From positions 1 to 50,841 of the forward strand of contig NZ_JARGYD010000014.1 of assembly GCF_029168315.1 (NCBI RefSeq): a stretch of 50,841 nt of DNA, in the 5' to 3' direction. The notes beneath the pieces were generated by a model. That model was not told where the DNA came from, did not search any database, and saw only the letters and a program-made list of their open reading frames with translations. Shown piece by piece: positions 1-8,937 of this stretch. The position numbers were made by a program, and so were the translations under genes. This DNA comes from Psychromarinibacter halotolerans. Lineage in GTDB: Bacteria > Pseudomonadota > Alphaproteobacteria > Rhodobacterales > Rhodobacteraceae. Each line of letters starts with the position of its first letter. Position 1 is the stretch's first letter.

Positions 1-45
1 TGTAATCCGTACGTCCATGGCAGCCCCACACGCAAAGAACTCACC

Positions 46-246
46 TTAGCACGGGCCGCAACGACGAAGATGACCCCCATGTTTTGTCCACTCCCAGGGC
101 CGCGTGGCCAGCACCAGGACGATAAGCGCGGGATAGACGGCCAGCATGCTGACCGCCCAGCGCTTCCAGAACTTCGGTTGTTGCGGCGGCACGGCGGAGG
201 GGCTCTGCGTCGTGAGTCGCTCTGCGGTCTGGGTCGGATGGGTCAC
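46..246 (-). CDS. Small membrane protein, possibly truncated
   Basis: A 66-residue frame starting with GTG, with one clear hydrophobic segment (about residues 30-46, WAVSMLAVYPALIVLVLA). The stretch KRWAVSMLAVYP resembles the C-terminal membrane anchor of some antibiotic-biosynthesis-monooxygenase-like proteins, but the rest of that domain is absent. The charged and cysteine-containing end after the membrane segment looks unlike a natural C-terminus, so a frameshift or truncation is possible. It lies 78 bp after the TRAP permease on the same strand, beyond a strong terminator, so it is probably transcribed separately. Function unknown. Confidence 0.4.
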   Translation of the reverse strand: MTHPTQTAERLTTQSPSAVPPQQPKFWKRWAVSMLAVYPALIVLVLATRPWEWTKHGGHLRRCGPC

Positions 247-269
247 GTCGGTCTCTCTTGCAAAAGGAC

Positions 270-297
270 GCGCGGCCCGGAGGGGTCCGGGCCGCGC
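270..297 (-). terminator. Rho-independent terminator after the TRAP operon
   Basis: Perfect 12-bp inverted repeat (GCGCGGCCCGGA at 270-281, TCCGGGCCGCGC at 286-297) with a 4-base loop. Read leftward, it is followed a few bases later by TTTTGC. It sits just downstream of the permease stop codon. Confidence 0.75.
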
Positions 298-324
298 GAT
301 CTGTTAGGCTGCGCCAGGGTGGCA

Positions 325-2232
325 TCAGCCGGCGGCGTTCTGTTGCACGCTGGCCCGGCGCCCCGCCACCAGGTGCCGTGCCAACATGGCTGCCCCGAGC
401 GCGATGCCCGCGACCGCGAGCAGCTGGAAGGGCGCGACCGCCGCAACCGCACTGCCTAGCAGAAGTACCCGCTCCGCCGGCGATACCGGCTTGCTGGCGA
501 AGGCCTCGACCGCGGTGGCCACGGACAGCGTGGCAATCACGCCCCCAACCACGGCCAAAGTATTCGACAGCGGGTCGGCCAGCAGCATCAGTGCCGGGTT
601 CCAGACGAAGGCGAAGGGCAGCATGAAGCCGATCGAGGCCAGTTTCACCGAGGTGAAGGCGATCTTGAACGGGTCTTCATGCGCAATCGCCGCCGCCGAC
701 AGGGCCGCCACCGCAATCGGCGGGGTCAGCGCCGAGAGAACGGCAAAGTACAGCAGGAACATGTGGCTCTGCAGCACCGGATAGCCCAGTTGCGCCAGCG
801 CCGGACCGACCAGCACGGCAGCCAGGATGTAGGCGCTCGGGGTCGGCATGCCGAGACCCAGGATGATCGTCACGACAGCGGCGATAACCAGCGTCAGGAT
901 CGGCTGCGAGTTGCTAATCACCAGGATCAGGTTCGCGGCCTTCATACCCAGCCCCGTCATCGACAGGCCCCCGATCACCAGACCCGCGGCGGCACAGGCG
1001 CCAGCCACCGGCAGGATGCGCAGCGTGGTCTCGCCCAAGCCCTCGATCACCTGCCACGGCGACAGGCGCGTCGCCTTCAGCAGCGTCGAGGCGATGATGA
1101 CACCCATCACGCCGATCCCGGCGGTGAAGGTCGGAGAATAGCCCGAGAGCAGCGCCACCACGATGCCGATGATCGGCAGCAGGAAGACCCAGCCCGTGCG
1201 GAACGTCTGCGCTACGGTCGGCATCTCGTCCTCGGACGGGCGCAGGTCTTCGCGCACGGCGCGCAGGTGGACCTGACTAAAGACGCCGAGGTAGTAGAGC
1301 AGTGCGGGCACCACGGCGGCGACGACCACCGCCTTGTAATCCACGCCGGTATATTCGGCGAGAATGAAAGCGGCCGACCCCATCACCGGAGGCATCGCGC
1401 TGCCCCCCGTCGAGGCCGCGACCTCGACCGCGCCGGCGAAGCGCGCGCTGTAGCCCAGTCGCTTCATCACCGGGATGGTGATCGAGCCCGTCGCCACCAC
1501 GTCCGAGGTCGGGCTGCCCGACATCGTGCCGTAGAGCCCTGAGGAAATCACCGCGATCTTCGCCGGACCGCCGCGGGTGCGCCCGGTCAGAAGCGCCGCG
1601 AGGTTGAAGAAGAACTCGCCCCCACCCGCTTTCGACAGAAAAGTGCCGAACATCACGAACAGGAAGACGTAGCTGGCGACCACCTGGATCGGCACCCCGA
1701 ACACGCCATCCGTGGTGAAGACCAAGATATCGAGCAGGTAGGTGAAATCGTCGACGCCATGCCCGAAGGGCGGCGGCAGCAGGTAGCCGAACCAGTTGTA
1801 CGCCAGGAAGGCCACGACCACGATGGTAAGTCCCATGCCCGTGGTCCGGCGCGTCGCTTCGAGGGTCAGGAGCAGTAGCGAGATGCCGAAGAAGAGCTGC
1901 GCGGGCGTGAACGGATCCAGCAGGCTGATGCGGTCCGCAATGGCGGTGGCGTTCACGAAGAAGAAGATGCCCGCTGCCAGGCTGAGCAGCGACAGGGCGA
2001 TATCATAGAACGGGATGCGGTCGGGAGCGTTCGGCGTGGCACCGATCGCCGCGAACATGATCGCGTAGATCCCCGAAACGAAGAGGATGCCCAGAACTAG
2101 CGGATCCGAGATGGTGAAGAGGTTGGCGTAGATCACCCAGGCCGAGAAGATCGCGGCCACCACGACGATGGCCCGTTGCTGGCCGGCCGCAAGATCCCTC
2201 CTGCGGCCAGTGGAGACGAGTGTCCCGATCAT
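325..2232 (-). CDS. TRAP transporter fused permease (4TM/12TM, TAXI type)
   Basis: A 635-residue, highly hydrophobic inner-membrane protein. The length and the continuous run of membrane segments match fused small-plus-large TRAP permeases (DctQ-like and DctM-like parts in one chain), which usually pair with TAXI-type binding proteins. The C-terminal half carries the typical DctM-like stretch with LGLGMPTPSAYILA and later LTPPIAVAALSAAA. It overlaps the start of nothing but follows the binding-protein gene directly: its ATG overlaps that gene's stop by four bases, so the two are translationally coupled. By family knowledge it should import an organic acid or a similar solute using a sodium or proton gradient. 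The substrate cannot be read from the sequence. A terminator follows at 270-297. Confidence 0.9.
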   Translation of the reverse strand: MIGTLVSTGRRRDLAAGQQRAIVVVAAIFSAWVIYANLFTISDPLVLGILFVSGIYAIMFAAIGATPNAPDRIPFYDIALSLLSLAAGIFFFVNATAIADRISLLDPFTPAQLFFGISLLLLTLEATRRTTGMGLTIVVVAFLAYNWFGYLLPPPFGHGVDDFTYLLDILVFTTDGVFGVPIQVVASYVFLFVMFGTFLSKAGGGEFFFNLAALLTGRTRGGPAKIAVISSGLYGTMSGSPTSDVVATGSITIPVMKRLGYSARFAGAVEVAASTGGSAMPPVMGSAAFILAEYTGVDYKAVVVAAVVPALLYYLGVFSQVHLRAVREDLRPSEDEMPTVAQTFRTGWVFLLPIIGIVVALLSGYSPTFTAGIGVMGVIIASTLLKATRLSPWQVIEGLGETTLRILPVAGACAAAGLVIGGLSMTGLGMKAANLILVISNSQPILTLVIAAVVTIILGLGMPTPSAYILAAVLVGPALAQLGYPVLQSHMFLLYFAVLSALTPPIAVAALSAAAIAHEDPFKIAFTSVKLASIGFMLPFAFVWNPALMLLADPLSNTLAVVGGVIATLSVATAVEAFASKPVSPAERVLLLGSAVAAVAPFQLLAVAGIALGAAMLARHLVAGRRASVQQNAAG

Positions 2233-3212
2233 TGCGACAGCCCTGCCTCACTGTAGGCACGGGCGGCGCCGGGGTGGAACTCGAGCACGCTGGGCGTGGC
2301 GAGCAACTCGGGCGTCAGGGATTGCATCGCGCTGTGAACCGCGCGCACCTCGTCGATGTTGGTGATTAGGGCGTTGGTCAAGGCATAGGCGTCGTCGTCG
2401 CTCATCGCGTCGGTCGCGGCCAGCAGCGCCCCCAGCGTCACGGTGTTCACGTCCGCCTGCTGGTTCGAATAGCTGCCAGCGGGAATGACCATCTGGCCGG
2501 TGCCGAAGCGCTCGTTGGTGGCGTCGATGACCTCCTGCGGGACCGACAGCAGCACAACGTCAGCATTCGTGTCCACCGCGCGAAACGACGAGTGGTTGAT
2601 GAAGATGCCGTTGGTAATCATGTCGAGCCGTCCGTCCTGCAGCAGCTCGCCCTGCTCATTGGCGCCGGCGCGCACGAACTGGCCGCCAGCTTCGGCCAGG
2701 GATTCGTCGGTCACCCCCACCAGCTCGAACATCATCAGCGCGATGTTCGAGGTGATGTTCCCCGAGCGATTGATGCCGATGCGGATCGGCGCGCCGCTGC
2801 CGGCGATGTCGTCCAGGCTGTCGATGCCGTATTGCTCGGCCATCGAGCGGTCGAGGAAGAAGTGCATCGGCGCCCAGTTGTACATGTAGCCGATGGCCCG
2901 CATGTTCGTGATCGGCCCGCGGAAGGGCTCTTCGCCTCCCAGCGCGAGCTGCGCCTCGGCGTCGTGCACCAGGCCCAGATCCGTGCGCCCGGCGCCCAGC
3001 AGGCCGATGTTGGCGAACCCGCCGCCCGTAGCCTGATAGGTCACCACGGCCGAGGTGTCCGCCACCTGCGCGGCGCGGTCGATGCCGGCGCCCAGCAGCG
3101 ACCAAAGGCCGCCCGGGTTCCCGCCTGAAAGAGTGAGGTTGAGCGATTGGCCGTGACCAGCCGTCGCCGAGACGGCGAGGCCGGCAGCCATCGCGATTGC
3201 AGTGAAACGCAT
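2229..3212 (-). CDS. TAXI family TRAP transporter solute-binding protein
   Basis: A 327-residue periplasmic protein with a cleavable signal peptide (MRFTAIAMAAGLAVSATAGHG). The mature part begins with SLNLTLSGGNPGGLWSLLGA, the usual start of the TAXI (TRAP-associated extracytoplasmic immunogenic) family, which captures substrate for the TRAP permease. I chose the ATG at 3212 because GGGAGG lies 8 bases before it. The in-frame ATG at 3218 is too close to that site, and the longer frame from 3272 adds an arginine-rich leader that would spoil the signal peptide. The gene is first in a two-gene operon with the permease. The substrate is unknown; the nearby exported hydrolase at 6068 may supply or use it. 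Confidence 0.9.
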   Translation of the reverse strand: MRFTAIAMAAGLAVSATAGHGQSLNLTLSGGNPGGLWSLLGAGIDRAAQVADTSAVVTYQATGGGFANIGLLGAGRTDLGLVHDAEAQLALGGEEPFRGPITNMRAIGYMYNWAPMHFFLDRSMAEQYGIDSLDDIAGSGAPIRIGINRSGNITSNIALMMFELVGVTDESLAEAGGQFVRAGANEQGELLQDGRLDMITNGIFINHSSFRAVDTNADVVLLSVPQEVIDATNERFGTGQMVIPAGSYSNQQADVNTVTLGALLAATDAMSDDDAYALTNALITNIDEVRAVHSAMQSLTPELLATPSVLEFHPGAARAYSEAGLSQ

Positions 3213-3316
3213 AATCATGTCCTCCCGTTTGGCCCTGCGTCGCGCCCCTCTCCCGTCCGACATCCGGAACACGGGGGCCGGATCGGTGGTTTGCGAAACA
3301 TAGCTTAGACATCTAT

Positions 3317-3345
3317 CTTTAAAGCCCTCGCTAGGAGATTGTCAA
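3317..3345 (-). promoter_or_regulatory. Sigma-70-type promoter of the TRAP operon
   Basis: On the minus strand there is a perfect -35 box TTGACA (3340-3345), a 17-bp spacer and a -10-like TTAAAG (3317-3322), about 105 bp upstream of the binding-protein ATG. Confidence 0.55.
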
Positions 3346-3460
3346 CGATTAGATACCAAAGCTTGCTATCCCCCCACTCAAGCTCGACGCGGAAGGCGTT
3401 ACGGTCCCCCGCGGCGCTGGAAACCGGGTAATGCCGACACTCACGAAGGCAACATACATC

Positions 3461-3577
3461 ATGACGAAGACCCTGTGCGGGCGGGCGCCCTCGCCCATCC
3501 TGCAGCAGCACTATTGCGCCTACCGGTGCTACGACGCCGAGGCGGGCCGCGCATTTCATGAGGATTTGCGGCTTTGA
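3461..3577 (+). pseudogene. N-terminal remnant of a VOC (glyoxalase-like) protein
   Basis: A 38-residue frame containing HYCAYRCYDAEAGRAFHEDL, which matches the opening beta-alpha unit of vicinal-oxygen-chelate proteins (typically H-x-A-Y-R-C-x-D-A-E-x-x-x-F-Y-E-D). The frame stops right where IS110-like sequence begins, so the rest of the gene was probably lost when that element inserted. No downstream half is visible on the far side of the insertion elements. The call rests on a short motif only. The 247 bp between the TRAP gene and here contain the TRAP promoter and otherwise no feature I recognise. Confidence 0.45.
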
Positions 3578-4919
3578 TGGTGTGCCCCCCCGACGGCATC
3601 GATGTGCCAAGGTGGGTCTGCAAGGATCCACAAAGGAGAGCGGTCATGTCGGAGATTATCACGGTCGGGCTCGATCTGGCGAAGAATGTGTTTCAGGTCC
3701 ACGGTGCCGACGCTACGGGCCGGGCGGTGCTGCGCAAGAAGCTGCGAAGAGATCAGGTCTGGCATTCTTTGGACAGCTGCCGGCCTGCGTCGTCGCGATG
3801 GAAGCCTGCGGTGGCGCCCATTTCTGGGGGCGCGAGATCGGGAAGATCGGGCATGACGTGCGGTTGGTCCCACCCGCCTACGTGAAGCCATTCGTGAAGC
3901 GCCAGAAGAATGATATGGCTGATGCCGAGGCGATCTGCGAGGCGGCGACGCGCCCGACGATGCGCTTCGTGCCGGTGAAGAGCGAGGAGACCCAAGGCGC
4001 GGCGATGGTCTTTCGCATCCGCGAGTTGCTTATCCGGCAGCGAACCCAGACCATCAATGCCCTGCGCGGGCATCTGGGCGAGTTCGGAATGATCGTTCCG
4101 CAGCGCGCGGCCAACATGTCGAAGCTGATTGCCATTGTGGAAGACCCGGAAAGCGGTCTGCCTGCCGATGCCATCCCCACGCTCAAGGTGTTGGTGGCGT
4201 CACTCGCCCATCTCGGAGCGGAAATCGGCAAGCTCGATGCCGAGATCGCCCGGTGTGCCAAGGAGAATGAGGTGGCGCGGCGCCTGATGACAGTCCCGGG
4301 GATAGGTCCTCTGATTGCCACGGCCATAGCGGTTCTGGCTCCGCCCCCCGAGACGTTCCGCAAAGCGCGCGACTTCGCGGCCTGGCTCGGGCTCACGCCC
4401 CGTCAGCATTCCACAGGAGGCAAGCAGCGTCTCGGGGCCAACACGAAGATGGGCGAACGGTCGTTGCGGCGATTGCTGATCATCGGGGCCAACAGCGTCA
4501 TCATCAAGCGGCATGTTCATGCCGCTGCCCGGCCGGGCACATGGCTTGGCGAGATGCTGACGCGCAAGCCGCCGATGCTGGTGCGGGTCGCGCTGGCGAA
4601 CAAAATGGCGCGGATCGTCTGGGCGCTGATGGCCCGAGGCGGCGCCTACCAGTCTCCGACCGCTGCGGCGTAAGCCGTCACTGGTCGCGAGGACGTCGGA
4701 GCGGAAGAGGGCAAGGAGACGTTTGGCGCACGGTCGTGAGACGGGATCGGGAGGACCAGAGCGCAACAGAGTGCCATCGAGCACGCGGCTTTGATCTGGA
4801 CCCGACCTGCGAACACCATACGGGCCCGCGGCGTGATGATGGCCGCAACAGAGGCCGGATACATGTCAGCACCCGACACCGCGCGAAACTGATCCAGAAA
4901 CCCTCTTGCGCAAGGGGCG
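3578..4919 (+). mobile_element. IS110-family element (approximate limits)
   Basis: The limits are estimates: the left edge is where the VOC remnant ends, and the right edge is where IS5-like terminal sequence begins. IS110 elements have no long terminal inverted repeats, so the ends cannot be fixed by eye. The 245 bp after the transposase stop hold no gene I can support. A small palindrome CTTGCGCAAG at about 4904 could be part of the right end. Confidence 0.55.
3646..4673 (+). pseudogene. IS110-family transposase, frameshifted
   Basis: The N-terminus MSEIITVGLDLAKNVFQVHG is the classic IS110 RuvC-like start (first acidic residue in GLDLAKN). It is read from the ATG at 3646, which has AAGGAG seven bases upstream. 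After LRRDQV the frame is lost. The continuation in another frame (ending at 4673) starts at LAFFGQLPACVVAMEACGG and carries the E of MEACG, the D of DMADAEAI, and the C-terminal Tnp20 region with TVPGIGPLIAT and STGGKQRLG. One missing base at about 3759/3760 (GTC-TGG for GTC-CTG) restores a full-length protein of about 340 residues. It is therefore probably inactive unless ribosomes shift frame there, which is not usual for this family. Confidence 0.85.
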
Positions 4920-5972
4920 GTTATACATGTTGCGCAAATGCTGTGAAGGTTTCACCTTGCGAATCCAGTCTGTTAGTCAGGCTGCATGAGCAGACCCATA
5001 CCCCCGACCTACAAGACCAGGAACTGGCCAGCCTACAATGAAGCAGTCAAGCGCCGGGGCTCGCTGACGATCTGGTTTGACCCCGAGATGAGCTGGGATG
5101 CCGCGCCGACAGGCAGGCGTGGCCGCCAGCAGACCTACAGCGATGCCGCTATCCAGACGTGCCTCTCGATGAAAGTGCTGTTCGGCATGGCGCTCCGGCA
5201 GACGACCGGGTTCGTCGAGAGCCTGCTACGGCTGGTCGGCCTGAACTGGACGGTGCCCGACTTCAGCACGCTATCTCGCCGCCAGAAGACCTTGGCCGTG
5301 AACATCCCCTACCGCGGCTCCAAGGGGCCGTTGCACCTGCTGATCGACAGCACCGGGATCAAGGTCGAAGGTGAAGGCGAGTGGCACGCACGCAAGCATG
5401 GCGGCCCGAAACGGCGCGTCTGGCGCAAGCTCCACCTTGGGATCGATGAAGAAACGTTGGAGATCCGGGCCGTCGAAGTCACCGGGAGCCACATCGGTGA
5501 TGCGCCCATCCTACCCACCTTCTCGACCAAATCCCGCAGGACCAGGAAATCGGTAGCGTTACGGCTGATGGCGCCTACGACACGCGCAAATGCCACGATG
5601 CGATTGCAGATCGCGGTGCCCATGCCGTCATCCCGCCCCGCAAGAACGCGAAGCCCTGGAAGACGATCACCGCCGGAGCCGTGGCGCGAAATGAGGCCCT
5701 GCGCGCGGCGAAATACCTGGGCCGCGCGCTCTGGCGACGATGGAGTGGATACCACCGCCGAAGCCGCGTCGAGACAAAGATGCATTGTATCAAGTTGCTG
5801 GGCCAGCGGCTCATGGCACGGGACTTCGACCGACAGGTCGCCGAACTCCAGGTCCGCATCGCCGTCCTGAACGGCTACACCGCGCTCGGAATACCCGTCA
5901 CGGAAGCTGTGGGATAAGTCCGTCCGGGGAAAGGGGAACCTCGGCCTTAAGCCGATTTGTGCATCAGAGCCC
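4920..5972 (+). mobile_element. IS5-family element with decayed left end
   Basis: The right end reads inward as GGCTCTGATGCACAAATCGG and finishes at 5972. The left end, around 4920-4937 (TGTTGCGCAAAT), only partly matches it, so the left terminus is degraded or was disturbed by the neighbouring IS110 element. It contains the frameshifted transposase at 4986-5917. The leader before the gene resembles that of the intact copy at 7884-8936, showing they belong to the same subgroup while being clearly diverged. Confidence 0.6.
4986..5917 (+). pseudogene. IS5-family transposase, frameshifted
   Basis: Reading from the ATG at 4986, the protein has the IS5-type N-terminus (TRNWPAYNEAVKRRGSL), the YSDAAIQTCLSMKVLFGMAL helix region and the first catalytic Asp in LIDSTGIK. 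After IGDAPILP the frame breaks. The proper continuation, with TADGAYDT (second Asp) and RSRVETKM (catalytic Glu), is in another frame and stops at 5917. A single deleted base at about 5516/5517 (CCC-ACC for CCCGACC) explains this. All three catalytic residues exist but in two frames, so the element is probably dead. The intact homologue at 7938-8870 provides the template for this reading. Confidence 0.88.
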
Positions 5973-6000
5973 TTGACACTAATAATTAGCTATCTATGTT
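5973..6000 (+). promoter_or_regulatory. Promoter with palindromic operator before the hydrolase
   Basis: A perfect -35 TTGACA (5973-5978), 16-bp spacer and -10 TATGTT (5995-6000). The spacer holds the palindrome CTAATAATTAG (5979-5989), a plausible operator placed to block RNA polymerase. The -35 box begins at the very next base after the IS5 right end. Confidence 0.6.
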
Positions 6001-6067
6001 TTTTCCCGGCGATGGTTCCCCGGAAGAGGAGCCGGATTTCATCGCTGCATCAAACTGGAGGAAATTC

Positions 6068-7507
6068 ATGTCACGGACAGCCAATTTGGCCGGCCCGCGT
6101 TCGCGGACCGGAATGGTGGTGCTTTGCCTCGCTCTGACCGCGGGCTTCGCCCCGCTCGCGTCGGCGCAGGAGCAGCCCGCCTTCAACGAACATGCGGGAA
6201 CCCTGCCGGACGGGACGGCATGGCTGATCCGCGTGCCCGAGAACTGGAATGGTCGACTACTCAGGGATCTGGATTTCGCCAGCAACGTTTCGGTCGCGTC
6301 AGCGGTCCAGCGGTATGACGACCTGCTCGGTCGTGGCTATGCCTTCGCCGGGCTCGCCCGGCACCCGCTGCGCCTGTGGCAATACGATCCGCAGCGTGAA
6401 ATCCTGAATCTACAAGCTGTTCAGGACATTTTCACGGACCTGGAGCGCGCTCCTGACATGGTGCTGCAATACGGCTGTTCTGGCGGAGGGCTCGACAGCC
6501 TCGCTTCGGCCGAGGATTACCCGGACAGGATCGACGGTGCCGCCGTGCTTGCCGCCCATACGCCGGTCTGGATCATGAGCAGTTTCCTGGATGGCTGGTT
6601 CGCCATGCAGACCCTGCTGGGCGAAAGCTATGAGGCCGCTGGGCACGGTCCGGCCAGCGATCTCGCCATCGTCGGCCTGCCCAATGCCGGAGCGGGTGGC
6701 GAGCGCAGCCTTGACGCGATCCGTGCGTCCTGGATGGCCGCCATCGAAACGGCGGGCGAAAGCCCGGAGGGCCGCGCGCGGCTGGCGCTTGCCTTCGCCA
6801 TCGGACAGTGGTCGCCGTGGATGGTCGAGGGGACCGAACTACCCGACACCGCGGATGCCGGCGCCATGGCCGACATGATCGTGGCCTCGGCGCTGCGCAT
6901 CGGCGGTAATGTTGGCGGGTCCTCGCGGCTTCTGTTCGAAAACGCCGCATCGGGGCAGCAACTTTCCGGGAACGAGGGGGTCGACTATGCCGCCTTCTAC
7001 CAGAATGCCGCACCCGCGATGGCGCGGACGGTTGAGGCGCTCTACGAACAGGCCGGTTTGGACCTTCAGGCCGACATTGCCAGGATCGACGCCGCCCCCC
7101 GCATCGCGGCCTCGGATTATGCGCGCGATTTCTGGGCCGCAGACGGGCGCACGACGACCGGCGATCTGCAGGTTCCGGCGATCCGCATCCACATGCTGGG
7201 CGACTGGGCCATTCCCTACACGCTGATGGAAGGCTACGGCGCGCTGGTGCAGGAGCAGGGTACCGGCGATCTGTATCGGCAGTCGCTGGTCCAGGGCACG
7301 GGCCATTGCGAGTTCACGGCTGCCGAAAGCACGGCCATCGTCGAGACCCTGGTCGAACGGATCGAAACGGGCGCCTGGCCCGAGACATCGCCCGAGGCGC
7401 TGAACGCCGCAGCCGAGGCGCTGGAAACCGGGAGCGCCCCCCGGTTCATCGAACACGGTGATTGGCGCGTGGCAGCCTATAACCGGCCCTGGGTTCCGGC
7501 AGAATGA
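6068..7507 (+). CDS. Exported alpha/beta-hydrolase-fold protein
   Basis: A 479-residue protein with a signal peptide ending near APLASAQ, so it probably acts in the periplasm or outside the cell. After it comes a start typical of a group of poorly studied esterase-like hydrolases (GTLPDGTAWLIRVPENWNG). YGCSGGG gives a G-x-S-x-G nucleophile elbow at about residue 142. HMLGDWAIP and GTGHCEFTAAE near the C-terminus could carry the acid and the histidine of a catalytic triad. The start at 6068 is chosen because GGAGGA lies about six bases upstream; the frame is open back to 5996 without a good site. A strong hairpin follows the stop. The promoter is intact just outside an IS5 end. With the TRAP operon it may form an uptake-and-hydrolysis unit split by insertions, but the substrate is unknown. 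It could also be a tannase/feruloyl-esterase-like enzyme. Confidence 0.75.
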   Translation: MSRTANLAGPRSRTGMVVLCLALTAGFAPLASAQEQPAFNEHAGTLPDGTAWLIRVPENWNGRLLRDLDFASNVSVASAVQRYDDLLGRGYAFAGLARHPLRLWQYDPQREILNLQAVQDIFTDLERAPDMVLQYGCSGGGLDSLASAEDYPDRIDGAAVLAAHTPVWIMSSFLDGWFAMQTLLGESYEAAGHGPASDLAIVGLPNAGAGGERSLDAIRASWMAAIETAGESPEGRARLALAFAIGQWSPWMVEGTELPDTADAGAMADMIVASALRIGGNVGGSSRLLFENAASGQQLSGNEGVDYAAFYQNAAPAMARTVEALYEQAGLDLQADIARIDAAPRIAASDYARDFWAADGRTTTGDLQVPAIRIHMLGDWAIPYTLMEGYGALVQEQGTGDLYRQSLVQGTGHCEFTAAESTAIVETLVERIETGAWPETSPEALNAAAEALETGSAPRFIEHGDWRVAAYNRPWVPAE

Positions 7508-7513
7508 GCCGAT

Positions 7514-7540
7514 GGGGAACTGGCGCTGCGCCGGTTCCCC
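7514..7540 (+). terminator. Hairpin terminator after the hydrolase
   Basis: GGGGAACTGGCG (7514-7525) pairs with CGCCGGTTCCCC (7529-7540), with one G-T pair and a short loop, 6 bp after the stop codon. No T-run follows, so termination strength is uncertain. Confidence 0.55.
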
Positions 7541-7883
7541 CACAGGTCCGGTGGCGCAAGTCATTGGTGGACCGTCGCCAACGCGCAGTGGGCATCTCTG
7601 GCGAGGGCAAGTGTTCCCATGTCTGGACGACCCCTGCTGCGCAAGCTGGGAATTGACGCGCCTATGCCGAAAGCAGTCATGTCTACGGCCTTTGTGGTGC
7701 GGTCTAGCCGCTGGCCCAGATGAAGTCCGCGGATCGGGTCCCAATCAAAATTGCGCGCTTTCTGCGCCTTGACCCCCTGGGGTGTCCCGATCCCCGGTTC
7801 GACCGGTTTGTCATCTCTTCTCAGCTTCACGCATTCCGTCAGCGGTTCCGCGCTCAGGAGACAGGGGCCGCGTAGATCTCGTT
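7541..7883. other. Stretch without a supported gene
   Basis: About 340 bp between the hydrolase terminator and the IS5 left end. Open frames exist on both strands, but none shows a recognisable domain, ribosome binding site or natural composition. It may be leftover sequence from the gene interrupted by the IS5 element. Confidence 0.5.
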
Positions 7884-8936
7884 GGCGTTGTTGCAGAAAG
7901 TCGGCCTGAGTTGTGAGTGCCCCTTTCCCATTCAGTTTCATGCCACGCGGACGACGTGGGCGGTGCCGAGCGCGTTGAAGCGATTGACAAGGGCGACCCG
8001 GATGTGGATTTCGGCGGTTTGGCGATCTGGATCCCGCGCGGCGATGCGCTCACCGAAGGCCTTCAGGCATCGCATCTTGGCCTCCACTCGGCTACGGGCG
8101 TGGTATCCGGTCCACCGCTTCCAGAATGCCCGACCGTAGTGACGCGTGGCGCGCAGGGTTTCGTTGCGCGCCTTGGCAGCCGGGCAGTCCTCTTTCCAAG
8201 CTCGACCGTTCCTTCGGGTCGGTATGATTGCCGTGCCACCGCGTGCGATGACGGCGCCGTGGCAGCGGCGGGTATCGTAGGCACCATCCGCGGTCACGGT
8301 GCCGATGTCCTCGTCCTCGGGGATCTGGCCCAACAGGTCCGGCAGGACTGGGCTGTCGCCTTCCCGGCTAGGGGTGAACTCGACGGCCCGGATATCCGAG
8401 GTGGCGATATCCATCGCCAGATGCACCTTGCGCCATTGGCGGCGGCCCTGAACGCCATGCTTGCGGGCCTGCCATTCGCCGTCGCCAAGAAACTTGATGC
8501 CGGTGCTGTCCACCAGAAGATTCAGCGGCCCTTCGGCACGGCGATAGGGGATCTGCACCTTGAGGGTCTTCTGTCTGCGGCACAGCGTCGAGTAGTCCGG
8601 AACGGGCCAGTCTAGCCCTGCCAGGCGCAGGAGGCTCGCGACCATTCCGGCTGTCTGCCTGAGCGGTAGCTTGAACAGAACCTTGAGCGACAGGCAAAAC
8701 TGGATCGCGGCATTCGAAAAGACCGGCGGGCGCCCTGGGCGTCCCTCATGCGGCGCGTGCCAGGTCATCTCCTTGTCCAGCCAGATCAGCAGCGATCCGC
8801 GCTTCCTGAGCGCATCGTTGTAGCTGGACCAGTTCGTCGTGCGGTAGCGGGCGGGCTTGGGCTTGCTCATGCAGATCGTCTAACCGCATGGATTCCCGAT
8901 GTGAATCCTTCACCGACTGAGTTCTGCAACAACGCC
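7884..8936 (-). mobile_element. Intact IS5-family insertion sequence
   Basis: A 1,053-bp element bounded by perfect 15-bp terminal inverted repeats GGCGTTGTTGCAGAA (7884-7898 and, inverted, 8922-8936). It contains one full-length transposase gene on the minus strand. I see no convincing target duplication at the borders (CTCGTT on the left, CGTCCG on the right), so an adjacent deletion may have occurred after insertion. Confidence 0.85.
7938..8870 (-). CDS. IS5-family transposase
   Basis: A 310-residue DDE transposase that cuts and joins the element's ends. It starts MSKPKPARYRTTNWSSYNDA and has FSNAAIQFCLSLKVLFKLPL in the N-terminal domain. The catalytic acids are visible as VDSTGIK (first Asp, about residue 118), TADGAYDT (second Asp, about 200) and RSRVEAKM (Glu, about 265), followed by the usual basic C-terminus. 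The length is normal and the frame unbroken, so it is probably functional and could act on the related damaged copy at 4920-5972 only if the ends are still recognised. It shares many positions with that copy but is clearly diverged. Confidence 0.93.
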   Translation of the reverse strand: MSKPKPARYRTTNWSSYNDALRKRGSLLIWLDKEMTWHAPHEGRPGRPPVFSNAAIQFCLSLKVLFKLPLRQTAGMVASLLRLAGLDWPVPDYSTLCRRQKTLKVQIPYRRAEGPLNLLVDSTGIKFLGDGEWQARKHGVQGRRQWRKVHLAMDIATSDIRAVEFTPSREGDSPVLPDLLGQIPEDEDIGTVTADGAYDTRRCHGAVIARGGTAIIPTRRNGRAWKEDCPAAKARNETLRATRHYGRAFWKRWTGYHARSRVEAKMRCLKAFGERIAARDPDRQTAEIHIRVALVNRFNALGTAHVVRVA

Positions 8937-8937
8937 C

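Noticed and set aside
7561..7941. A 126-residue minus-strand frame before the IS5 element
   Set aside because: It runs into the IS5 terminal repeat and has no recognisable domain or ribosome site.
4920..8936. Composite transposon formed by the two IS5 copies around the hydrolase
   Set aside because: The copies are inverted and clearly diverged, their ends differ, and one is dead, so joint mobilisation is unlikely.
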